From the NCBI GenBank assembly GCA_964036295.1, contig OZ038464.1, positions 27,482,508 to 27,546,507 of the forward strand: 64,000 nucleotides of DNA. The letters run 5' to 3'. Made by a program: the position numbers and the translations under genes. The notes below the pieces were generated by a model that saw only the letters and a list, made by a program, of their open reading frames with translations, made no database searches and was not told where the DNA came from. How positions within the stretch are numbered: the first letter of the stretch is position 1; every line of letters starts with the position of its first letter. Origin of the DNA: Plumapathes pennacea. Its lineage: Eukaryota > Cnidaria > Anthozoa > Antipatharia > Myriopathidae. Below, piece after piece: positions 26,401 through 33,941 of the stretch.

Positions 26401-27958
26401 TCAGAAAGTGTATTGAATACGGCAAACAGCGACATTGAAATCGATCAGTCATAACGTGGGCGCCTCAGGAAAGTCGAGCTCCGGATGTAAATATTATCCG
26501 GCATGGGCGCGCAAAGCATCTACGGTGAGAGGGTCTTTAAAATTCGAAAAGACGAACTGATTCGCTCAATAACAACGTGAACACTGCTCTAACATGTACT
26601 CAATGAGAGCTTTCATTTGAGTGGTCACACTGTATACGGATTGGCTGTTTCCAAAGCTGAGTCAAGTTTGCCTTTGGCAGGATTACCTGTTACAGACACT
26701 TGAATGTCCATCCTGTCCACAATCACATTTCCTTCACTGTCCTTCACGCCGTTTTCTGCTTTACACGTGTATGTGCCATTATCTTCCACGACGGCGCTTT
26801 CGATTACTAGTACACTGTTGCCATCTCCACTCTACAAACGACAAAGAAGGAAGCACAAAAGATAAAGTTAACAAAAGCAGAAAAAGAAGCAAAACAAAAC
26901 AAAACTAAACAAAAAACAAGAATATCAGTTTCCCAATGTATTGCTAAACTACATGCTACTTCTGTAAAACTTTACAACACTCACAAGTTGTGGAAAGTCG
27001 TCACCGTTTTTCTTCCAAACGACCACAGGAGTTGGAATGCCAGTTGCAATGCAGTTCAATCCGGCAGTCTCACCGGCAATCAGCGTCACGGTATTTTCTG
27101 TTGGCGCTATGATCTTAGGTGCATCTGTAGAAAAATTGCGCACACCAGCTTAATGTAGTTTATTTGTAAATTATCTTTGATCTTCTTGTGGACTATGCGT
27201 TGGGATTTTCGTGCGCCCGCGATACTTCTCCGCTGTACCTCCTGGAAATTTCTTCTGGATCATGGCCAATCTATAATGTTTAACAGACATTGGGCGCACG
27301 TACATCCAAAGTTAACATATGCCCAGTCTATGAAGGACAAAATGAGCGCATCTTTTATATTTGATGTTCAGAAACATTTCGACAAATTGAACACGACATA
27401 AATATCTGCAGGGACATTTTGGTTAGTTTTCGTCACTGGCTTAAATATCACGTCCGTGAGTTGTCGAATATATACATCAGTTCGGAGACTGGCAACATGG
27501 TTTGTCGACTCTCGAAACTAAGAGCTATGCATAACTTACTAATCTAGTAAATGTGACGCGTATCACGATACATAATAATGAATAGTCAAAGTTCCAGCGC
27601 ACTTTTCATATTGGATGTTCAGAAACATTTAGACAAACTGTTCAAAACGAGATGTCTGGCGGACTCTTTTTTTCACAACCGGAATTGTCGAAGGCGAGTT
27701 CGAAGGCTGTTGACGCTTAAAGTCTTACAGGATGAAAGTGGGAAACACATTTTGTCACTCTGAGAAGCAAGTAAAGTAACCGAATCCGGGAGCCATAGAA
27801 GGAGGCAGTGTGCCGCGTACGTACTGTCACGACAAAAGATCAATAACAAACAGTCCAAGCTGCAGCTTACCAGAACTTGTGCCAGGGTCGGTGCGGATGG
27901 CCGTGAACAGTAGAAACACTGCAAGGAAGCGAAACGTGTGCATTCTCTCCGTGTGCAT
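13389..27958 (-). CDS. Modular Ig-domain, Ser/Thr-stalk transmembrane receptor, long form (predicted)
   Basis: Predicted single-pass surface protein: signal peptide, four I-set-like Ig domains, a Ser/Thr/Ala-rich stalk, a transmembrane helix and an acidic cytoplasmic tail. Exons in transcript order: 27958-27871, 27124-26985, 26831-26687, 26203-26067, 25766-25622, 24884-24745, 24535-24391, 24266-24109, 23825-23681, then stalk exons 16945-16862, 16769-16662, 16440-16354, 16097-15987, 15753-15667, 15444-15331, 15190-15080 and 14862-14761, then 14485-13389. All have AG/GT borders. Module joins are phase 1; joins inside an Ig domain are phase 0. The sum is 3144 bases, 1047 residues, with an intact frame throughout. 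The Ig exons and the tail exon are solid. That one transcript joins them is inference: a second signal-peptide exon at 21.9 kb may instead mark a separate downstream gene. I do not recognise a specific orthologue. Confidence 0.55.
14761..17244 (-). repeat. Tandem array of nine Ser/Thr/Ala-rich stalk mini-exons
   Basis: Units of roughly 270-370 bp each contain one exon of 84-114 bases bounded by a TGCAG or TACAG acceptor and usually a GTAAC donor: 16945-16862, 16769-16662, 16440-16354, 16097-15987, 15753-15667, 15444-15331, 15190-15080 and 14862-14761. Each is phase 1 at both ends and a multiple of three long. The shared core reads like STPVLSAAMQTSSKSSMI, rich in potential O-glycosylation sites, with GCT (Ala) runs of variable length. 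The 14.8-kb exon is the most diverged and Pro-rich. The most 5' copy (17244-17131) has lost its donor: TTATAA stands where others have GTAAC. Introns are as similar as the exons, with the repeated words 'tgcgttcactgactgggtta' and 'acgacactctttgaaac', so the duplications are recent. Confidence 0.85.
17131..17244 (-). pseudogene. Decayed stalk exon, donor lost
   Basis: Aligned with its eight neighbours this copy keeps the acceptor and the SAAMQTSSQSSMI core, but the donor position reads TTATAAC instead of GTAAC. A cryptic GTTATA one base earlier would shift the reading frame, so the exon is probably skipped. Confidence 0.6.
17535..17600 (+). repeat. Dispersed repeat fragment
   Basis: 'cttctgaactgtcaaatgaaac' followed by 'ctataggtttgac' matches part of the dispersed family seen at 5.3, 9.7 and 10.8 kb. 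Confidence 0.5.
17808..19422. mobile_element. 1.6-kb inverted-repeat element with minisatellite in its termini
   Basis: The left terminus (about 17808-18023) and the right terminus (about 19150-19422) are inverted copies of each other over more than 200 bases: GAGTTTGA-TAATGGTCGTGGG outermost, a tandem 20-bp unit (CCCACGACTTCATACCCACA on the right), then 'ggtacctaaaaactgtaaaa', a shared AT-rich part and 'cttagaaggctatttctc' innermost. The right arm holds about five minisatellite units and the left about three, which explains the length difference. The interior carries one open frame (18372-18821), a poly-G run near 18290 and an (AAC)n tract. It sits between the second signal-peptide exon and the stalk array of the receptor. 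The transposon class is not recognised. Confidence 0.78.
18372..18821 (+). CDS. Cys/His-rich ORF of the inverted-repeat element
   Basis: A 149-residue open frame. Its centre has CYGCGYEF, then RRPPHDIIVKH, then YYHLNSAHICRKNP, a C-x2-C ... H ... H-x4-C-like spacing that suggests a zinc-binding fold. From memory, proteins with this layout (CxGC, PP-D-----H, YYH-N--C--A--P-F) occur in invertebrate transposon-associated ORFs; I cannot name the family with certainty. Upstream, the same frame continues open through a Gln run encoded by the (CAA)n tract and back to the poly-G stretch, so the true start may be further left or the 5' part may have been deleted. The ORF is clearly longer than chance and lies inside the inverted repeats, so it is best read as the remnant of the element's own protein. 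Confidence 0.55.
   Translation: MPPEACFYQGLVQAAVPAEQFFQPYLPQNIAGYWHSGLSPHKYDLVMLPSNVRKCYGCGYEFTEKYRRPPHDIIVKHIDRRLLRRDEHTGQFQYSADFSNTYYHLNSAHICRKNPLFTGEVYIASALYLSLTAEQRHVVDSCDLNVILI
19423..21358. other. Intronic or intergenic stretch, repeats only
   Basis: No splice-bounded exon is recognised. At 20450-20540 lies an inverted copy of the dispersed repeat, with 'acacctagagttcat' and 'gtgagtggtc' each occurring twice in tandem. Confidence 0.45.
21359..21619 (+). CDS. Unrecognised open exon-like stretch
   Basis: After TTTGATGTTTAG the frame opens in phase 1 and stays open for 86 codons to TAA. It reads AFGRLAVEALQDIISNN, later NCMDVIASCGSRKF and FLKESLKNWKRG: a balanced amino-acid composition with amphipathic character, unlike the noise frames nearby. 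It is on the strand opposite to the receptor gene that surrounds it, so it could be a nested gene fragment, a processed pseudogene piece or a relic of a transposon protein. No conserved domain is recognised and no partner exons were found. Confidence 0.25.
   Translation, partial: AFGRLAVEALQDIISNNLAPETIVNCMDVIASCGSRKFSTSKSREFLKESLKNWKRGSVNYMRPTILTVFRLARRARGLEFVRFCF
21833..21920 (-). CDS. Second signal-peptide exon (alternative first exon or separate gene start)
   Basis: The frame starts MKMKTCCFLAVFFLFSF, then SSAIDVDPSTNF and ends in phase 1 at a GTAAGC donor. It has the same length (88 bases), donor phase and core (FLAVF-LF ... AI--DP-T) as the exon at 27871-27958, so the two are paralogous. 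From here the next compatible acceptors are the stalk exons, giving a predicted 662-residue protein (88+804+1097 bases, frame intact) without Ig domains: signal peptide, stalk, transmembrane helix, tail. It could be an alternative promoter of one gene or the start of a tandem-duplicated gene that lacks Ig exons. Confidence 0.72.
22250..22449. mobile_element. MITE with AAGGCCAATTCACACTGGAC termini
   Basis: AAGGCCAATTCACACTGGAC at the left is matched by GTCCAGTGTGAATTGGCCTT at the right. The inner parts (CGCGTCTCGACACG / CGTGTCGCGACGCG) continue the pairing imperfectly. 200 bp, GC-rich, no frame. Confidence 0.85.
23389..23465 (-). pseudogene. Degenerate stalk-exon copy behind Ig domain 4
   Basis: The flank 'acattgatcaagaaaagttt' is like the intron beside the 16.7-kb stalk exon, and the Ser/Pro/Thr-rich reading SPSAPSTNADA resembles the stalk. 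In the phase required after Ig 4 it meets a TGA, so it is either dead or a terminal exon that would produce a secreted four-Ig form. Borders are uncertain. Confidence 0.35.
23681..24266 (-). CDS. Ig domain 4 (two exons)
   Basis: Exon a (24266-24109) begins DTPTDPLAAPKIVASTENV and carries the B-strand Cys in ISLTCIAAGIP, the Trp core VVVWKKNG, and ends EYPQL at phase 0. Exon b (23825-23681) starts SGHGNSVVLIENV and carries the F-strand motif DSGSFTCEAENG, ending VDIQVSVT at phase 1. Both Cys and the Trp are present. Compared with the other three, exon a is 18 bases longer at its 5' end, because an upstream acceptor is used. Confidence 0.85.
24391..24884 (-). CDS. Ig domain 3 (two exons)
   Basis: Exon a (24884-24745): APKIIAPTETDLIAM, LNCTATGIPIP, VVWKKNGELYPQL. 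Exon b (24535-24391): VVDGSSLLVIENV, DFGTYTCEAVNG, ILDRMDIQVFV. The phase 1 - 0 - 1 structure is the same as in the other Ig modules, and the intradomain Cys pair and Trp are intact. Confidence 0.87.
24901..25062. mobile_element. 162-bp near-perfect hairpin element in an Ig intron
   Basis: AACAAATTGACGTCAGTTTT at the left pairs with its complement at the right end, and pairing continues through 'tgtgtctgtc', 'aaacgcgtcataacattgtc' to a centre near 24980. It is a foldback or MITE between Ig modules 2 and 3. A diverged relative ('tgtgtcctcttattgataatg') lies at 25480-25510. Confidence 0.85.
25622..26203 (-). CDS. Ig domain 2 (two exons)
   Basis: Exon a (26203-26067): AAKIIAPTENVIVMIGER, LNCTATGIPAP, VVWKKNGDEYPQT. 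Exon b (25766-25622): TGDGNSLLVIENAV, DSGAYTCEAENG, VNIQVFVA. Cys and Trp positions are intact and the borders have the standard phases. Confidence 0.87.
26289..26531. mobile_element. MITE with CTCTCACCGTAGATGCTTTG termini
   Basis: CTCTCACCGTAGATGCTTTG, continuing CGCGCC, is matched by GGCGCGCAAAGCATCTACGG at the right end, 243 bp in all. It lies in the intron between Ig modules 1 and 2 and has no open frame. Confidence 0.85.
26575..26640 (-). repeat. Inverted copy of the dispersed repeat
   Basis: 'acatgtactcaatgagagct' and 'tttcatttgagtggtcacac' are the reverse complement of blocks at 9.7 kb. Confidence 0.65.
26687..27124 (-). CDS. Ig domain 1 (two exons)
   Basis: Exon a (27124-26985): DAPKIIAPTENTVTLIAGE, LNCIATGIPTP, VVWKKNGDDFPQL. 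Exon b (26831-26687): SGDGNSVLVIESAV, DNGTYTCKAENG, RMDIQVSVT. This is an I-set-like domain with both Cys and the Trp. It joins the signal-peptide exon at 27871 in phase 1. Confidence 0.88.
27871..27958 (-). CDS. Signal-peptide exon of the Ig receptor
   Basis: The frame starts MHTERMHTFRFLAVFLLFTA (a second Met six codons in is an equally good start), continues IRTDPGTSS and ends at GTAAGC in phase 1, directly compatible with Ig domain 1. A short basic/aromatic n-region and the hydrophobic core FLAVFLLFTA fit a cleaved signal peptide. Clearly paralogous to the exon at 21833-21920. Confidence 0.78.
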
Positions 27959-29405
27959 GATCGAACAAGACAAGCAAGGTCAGAGTGAAATGGTGGCCAC
28001 TTCAGGTTTATTAATAATTAACTGCAAGCGACCTGTCATGCCGACAATTTCCAACAGGCCTTGTCATAAATTGAACCTTCTGGAATATGGATCGAGTTTC
28101 GGCACCAGAAGGCGAGCTGATGCCTTTGAAATGTTATAATAGAAGTGTCTACCTGAAAAAATGTTCACTCAAAATGCAGGGCAGGCAAAGTGTAAGTCTC
28201 ACTCAACAAACTAGAAAGCCATTGCGTGGGCCCGAGTTCTCCTGCGGTTCAGTTGACTCGCGATCAAGATCGACCGAAATTGTTTAACTCTTTAACTCCA
28301 AGCTCAGAATACAAATTCTCCCAACCATTCAAGAAGGAAATATATGGGTGCTGTTATGGGAATTGATGGTTCGATCAGTCTTTATCTTACCACAAACTAA
28401 CTGAAAAGCTTGTAGGGAGTGAAACCTTTTAGCTATGAAGTGTTTAGACCTAATCCAGAATTAACTTCGTGTCAGTTTGAACCAGCTGCCCCAGGACAGT
28501 AATCAGTGCAGCGCTCGGTTTCTTTTGTTGATCACTTCTTAGAATATAATCCTCGTATCTGTGCAATGGCAAGGGTGTAGCATCATTACCCTCTCATTTT
28601 TTTCTTTCTCTTTTTCTTCCCCAGGAAACCGGCTCGAGTCGTTGGATGTATCTACGGAAGTCCTGACTGTGAATGCGACAGTTTATGGCAGTTGACACAG
28701 AAGCCCGATGTGACGTACTCTGCCGTCTCGCCGAGACAAGAAAATCCTAATAAGGTCACTAGCTAGTACAAATAAGGTAACCTAACCGAAAGCAGCATTC
28801 ATAGTCTGTTGAGTTGTGCTGATTACCAAGACTTAGTATCCGTGTGTTGATACCGTTTCTTAGCTAATCGCACCAATTTAGTGCAGTAAAATCGGGAACA
28901 AAAACGCCCATAAATCTTCGCGCGCCTCGTCACTTGATAAATCAATACATGTCGACCATGTTGGAATAGAACGAACTAAATTATATTTAACATTAAATCA
29001 ATTTTAATGCGAGAAAAACTGTAAGAAATGGACTCGAAAGGGAAACATCTATTCTGTAATTATGAATAATGGGAGATTACTATCAGCATTGATTACACAG
29101 TTACAACGGTTTTATCGAGATAAGTTTCCATGTTCCTTTTGGTGTTATCGACAGTTTGTCTTCATTCTATTCCCTTCAGATTTATCTGAAGATTACATCC
29201 AGCACGTGTATCTGTTGTATTTTATAATTATTTACGAGGGCCGTTTCTTTTTCTTCTCTTCTTCTTCTGGTTCTTCTCTTCTTCAGGCATCCTTCATCCC
29301 ATATTCATGTTATAGTTTCGGCGCCATCTTCCGTCACTTGTTTTTACTCCGTTGATTCACACTTAGTTTCGAACTCTGTCTGACGTGTCGTTTAACCACA
29401 GCAAA
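27959..29405. other. Intergenic, no gene recognised
   Basis: Holds the presumed 5' flank of the receptor gene. At 28288-28350 a second dispersed family ('atacaaattctcccaaccatt') recurs; other copies are at 23890 and 60550. No exon or RNA gene was seen. Confidence 0.4.
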
Positions 29406-29642
29406 GGCCCCGTCCACACTAATCCGGATAAATTTGGAAACAGATATTTACATTTATCCGTTTTGGCCTCCCGTCCACACCAAGACGCGTTTTCGATGGC
29501 CGAAAACGGGTATTTTCGAAAACGCGTTTTAATGTGGACAGCAAAAACGACTCAAAAACGGTAGTGTGGACGGAAAACTTTCGATGCCATTTCATACGAA
29601 ACCTCCATTTTCAAATTTATCCGGATTAGTGTGGACGGGGCC
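29406..29642. mobile_element. MITE with GGCCCCGTCCACACTAATCC termini
   Basis: GGCCCCGTCCACACTAATCC at the left, continuing GGATAAATTT, is matched exactly by AAATTTATCC and GGATTAGTGTGGACGGGGCC at the right. A second, inner inverted pair (CCGTCCACAC / GTGTGGACGG; AACGCGTTTT) gives it the look of a nested hairpin. The flanking AAA on both sides may be the target duplication. Confidence 0.9.
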
Positions 29643-32600
29643 AAAGACTGTCATACTGACTAAGAGCCGTCAACCATTTCTCTGGCAATTAATACGCTTT
29701 TAAATAGTATTATTATACTTTTACCTTTGTTCTTGCGTCTCCGCTAGAGATATTTCATTAAGAGCGCGAGTAAATATATTCAAGGGCTAATTGCCAAGGT
29801 AACACTTCAGCTAGTAAGACTTTTTCTTTCAGAGATAAAAGGCTGCCTCGCTGTAATTGACAGTCACTGATACAAAGAAGAAAAAGCTGAAAAACAGAAG
29901 AAGCTGAGCAGCAGTGGAGACGTATGTACTTTGTTTTTATTGATTAACGTTATTTTATGTGATATGTTAACTATTTTGTAGTTTTAGGAAGGAAGGAGTA
30001 ATCTGACTGTTTTTAGGGCAAAAAGTTTAAGACAGAAGTAAATAAATCCGTCATCTTAGAATAGGAAAGAATCGGCAAGATAAACACCGGGCTGGATGGT
30101 GAGGACCAAGGGAGCATTAAAAGGAAAGAAAGATAAGAAAACGTGCGGACAACATGTATTATGAGTCAATGAAGTAATCGTAGTCTTTAGAACTGTCAAG
30201 CTATTCAGAGTTAGGGTAAGACCTCTTTTAAATATTGCAATCAAACTATACGTAGCTTTATAATCATTCGTCTTTTGTTAAACTGCACGGTGATAATCAA
30301 CAACTAAACCTAATATATGATTGAGCGTCTATGTGAGAACTTTCACGTGCTTGATTATAGCCTAAAGATTCCCACTCCATGTCATAAGTTTCTGTCGCGA
30401 AATTAAACTTGAAAATTGGCAAATCAAACCACATGAACCCTTCCTGGTGACAACGCATAGAACTTACTCATTGAGAGTTGTCATTCGAGTGGCTGCACCT
30501 TTGGGTTTCGTTTAACAGTCCAGTAGTTGGAAGTGAACACTACCATTCTACCATTAGAATGTTACTCATTGAGAGTTTTCAATTGAGATTCATTTGATTC
30601 ATTCGACAGTTCAAGACTTTTTTGGGGTTGAGTGAAAGTCGCCTTTGGCATTTCGATCAATAGTATTAAAGATTGTTTGTGACTGTCCAGGTGAGGGGAG
30701 TTTTTAGGATAACTGTTGTTGATGACTAACGTCTCGACTACGTGAACTGAAATAGCCTTCAGAGTTGAGTAAAGAGATTTACATCAGTCATGTCTCTGGT
30801 CGTTGATGTGACCCGGTCTGTTTTGTCGTGATACTCCCTGGCTGTTCAAACGTCTGGTTTCAAACTATTTACCGTTATCCTAAAACTCAAAAGTGCTTCT
30901 CTCTACTATATATTTTTGTTCCAATATGTAAGGCTTTTCATACTGGATGCGTATATGTGTTGCTGGCGCACTAATGGATGGTGTCGACAACATCACCACT
31001 GACAGTTTTTGTGCATTTATCTCTTCACACGAGTACACAGTTTTTCATAATTTGCTTTTATCCACATCCATACATATTGTCACCAGATTTTTAATTACAA
31101 ATAACAATTACAACAAATCCTTTATAAACACATTAATCGCCAACGTTGAAATAGCATTATATGACAAATAGATGTATTCAATGATATATTTGAATGGTTA
31201 TGATTTGTAGATAGTTCGCCAATATCAAAGCAATTTTACCGCAAATAAGAAAATACTCGAGTTTCCCTTGGTAATTTTAAGTATTTCCAAGCTGAAGTGG
31301 AAAATTTTGCTTTTCTCAAACTAAGGATAAAATGACATTTCGATTTCTAAGTGGTCATCAATTTCCGCCTCCAACTGTGTTGTTCACAGTTTTGTATATC
31401 AAAGCTTATGGTCAAATTTGCAATTAAATGAAAATACGTGCTAAAAGCTACCAAAATACCAGCTGGAAACAACTAAAACACTAGTTGAAAAACCGGGCAC
31501 TTCGCCTCTGGATCTGCTCTTGAAACGAGACTTAAAATGCAAAAGTGGTGTTGGTTCTTCCAGCATCTCACATTTCTTGGGCCAATTTATTGAAAATTGG
31601 AGACACGGGTTTTAAAAGGAAATGCCGTGAAACAATTATTTTAACGGTTGCGCACTCGCTTCGTCCGGGTGATTCTTTTATTGGTGATCTCAGATAAAAA
31701 GTTCACATAAAAACCAGAACGCATCTCAGCTTGGACGCCATATTGGATCACGTTACTGGCCTTTGTATGATTAAGAAGCAGTCATTAACACAAAGTAGTA
31801 GATAACATGAAGTAGTTGTTGTTATAAAAGCGGACATAAGTTATTCAACAGCGGCTATTCAACAGAATAAGAGCGGACTGACATTTAAGAGGCTCTCGAT
31901 TGCATCTATTCTTTGTTTATTGTCACTTGACGTATGTCAAATTCACCCACGCTATACTAAAATGAAACATGCTTTCTAAACAGGTCACGTCGCTAAGTGA
32001 CCACTTTTGGTTAGAACGGCACAGTATGTGGCCGATGAATACACGGTAACTCGATCGGATGCGGCACAGCTGAACGCTCGAGACGTCAGTCCACACATTC
32101 GTTTCGGCGCTCAGTATATCCACATGAACCCGTATCCGCGTTAAATGCGTTCTACAATGAACTATTAGGTTGTGTTAAGTACTTGCATATGAATTTTACC
32201 AAAAGCGATATGTCTTGAATTTTATGAGACTGCATGTGAACCTTTTTGCGCTTTGTATATTATACGTCGACTGTGTGCGTATAACGATTCTGGTCTATTC
32301 GTACAAATTACCATGAACAGTCAAAGATAAATAATGGCCTCTATCCGTAGCAATATGACAAAAGAAAAAATGGTTCAGTGTTGCGCTGTTTCCCGTAAAG
32401 CTGTTATATTTTTTTAATCGTCCGGCTTTATTCCTTGAAAATTCCAATTCCTTGTCGTGTTCAAGATTATAGTTTGCTGGTTTTGTTGCATGTAGTAGTG
32501 AAATCTTATCGCCTCACACCAACACATGCCGTACCGCGTGTTACTTTATAGTCACATTGGTTTTTGAGAGCAGCAATACGTTTTGTCCTAAATATTCACA

Positions 32601-33941
32601 TTACTATATGCGGAGCGCCCTGTCTCGATAAACGCCTCTCTACCAAAGTCCAAAAACTAAAGTCACTAGTGCCATAGGCCGGGTTGTTGAAAGCCAAGTG
32701 GTTTCGTGAGGAAAACAATTCTATTTTTATTTGACAAAAAACTTAGCCTAATCGTGGGAGGAGAGGGATTGGGGACTAGAGCAAGGGCGTTGGCGGAGGG
32801 AGAATAGGAAGAGGGAAGGCCGACCCACGCAGGGAAAATAGTCATACTGCTTGATGACGTTGGGAGATGGCTTATTAGTTGGACGCTTCACTTTGAGCGG
32901 TTCCTGTACCGGACCTTCTACTGGGGCGAGTATTGTTTTCGTTTTTTTATTTTATTCCCGCCACAGGCCGTTTTGCATTTTAACCACATCAGTGGTCGCA
33001 AAGTCTCGGAACAGTTCCCGCGACAAAACTGGGTATTTTCAGCCAAAAAAGTCAAGATTCGTGACTTATCATTTCATGAGATTTTAGCTGAATGGATGAC
33101 GTATCAGAAATTTGAGAGTTTACCGGATTGGCTTGCCGGTTGAAATTGTTTCAGCGGTTGAGCGAATCGCGCAAGGTATACCTGCTAAAGAAACATAGTC
33201 ACTCCTCAGAGCGAAACTGACGATCACACGGTAATTCAGTAGTAAACACGGATAACATTTATTAATATAACAACTACTTGTGGCATCACTGTAAAGGGTG
33301 TTTTAATTATCATAAATAATGGCAGCCCAACGAAAATAACATTGCCTTTTGGACGCCCCGCCTTACTCTTTATTCTAACTAACTGGTTGTATCAAGTTCT
33401 CTTCTAAGGAACCATATCATAAGGCTCGTTAACACGACGAGGTCAGATTGATCTGAGACCGATTCAGGGTAAATGCTAGTTCGCTCGAGGGCAACTCTGT
33501 GAGCTTCGAGGAACAGAGAGATCGTTCCGGCATCGGTACTGATCTCGTATTAGCGCGCATTCACACTGTAAAATGAAAAATAATTTAGATCGATCTAACG
33601 AAACGTCGCCTGTTCCCACTCGGCTCGCATTTAGCTTGAATCGATCTGATCGAACTGTCAAGCGGAACAAACCCATAGCTTTTCGTCACAGCGGACTATA
33701 ATGATCCCGCGCAAACCCTTGGACATGATACAGTAGCCGCATATTAACTCACTGGGAGTGTGCGAAAATAACAATACTGGTCAGAAGCATTCTTAATAAT
33801 TGCAATAACTATACACAGCTCGATGTAATTACCAGCGCCTATTAGACGGTCTCAGCCATGCAAGATATTTTTGTTTATTCTTGTCATCATTCTTGTTTTG
33901 CAGTTTCTTGTATATATCGTGACGAACGTAACATCGTCGTG
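29643..33941. other. Intergenic stretch without a recognised gene
   Basis: An inverted copy of the dispersed repeat lies at 30450-30660 ('ttgagagttgtcattcgagtgg', 'acctttgggtttcg'). The rest is AT-rich with short frames only. I see no splice-supported exon. Confidence 0.4.
30450..30660 (-). repeat. Inverted dispersed repeat, two partial copies
   Basis: 'actcattgagagttgtcatt', 'gtggctgcacctttgggttt' and 'cagtccagtagttggaagtg' are the complement of the 9.7-kb repeat, followed by a second partial copy starting near 30560. Confidence 0.65.
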
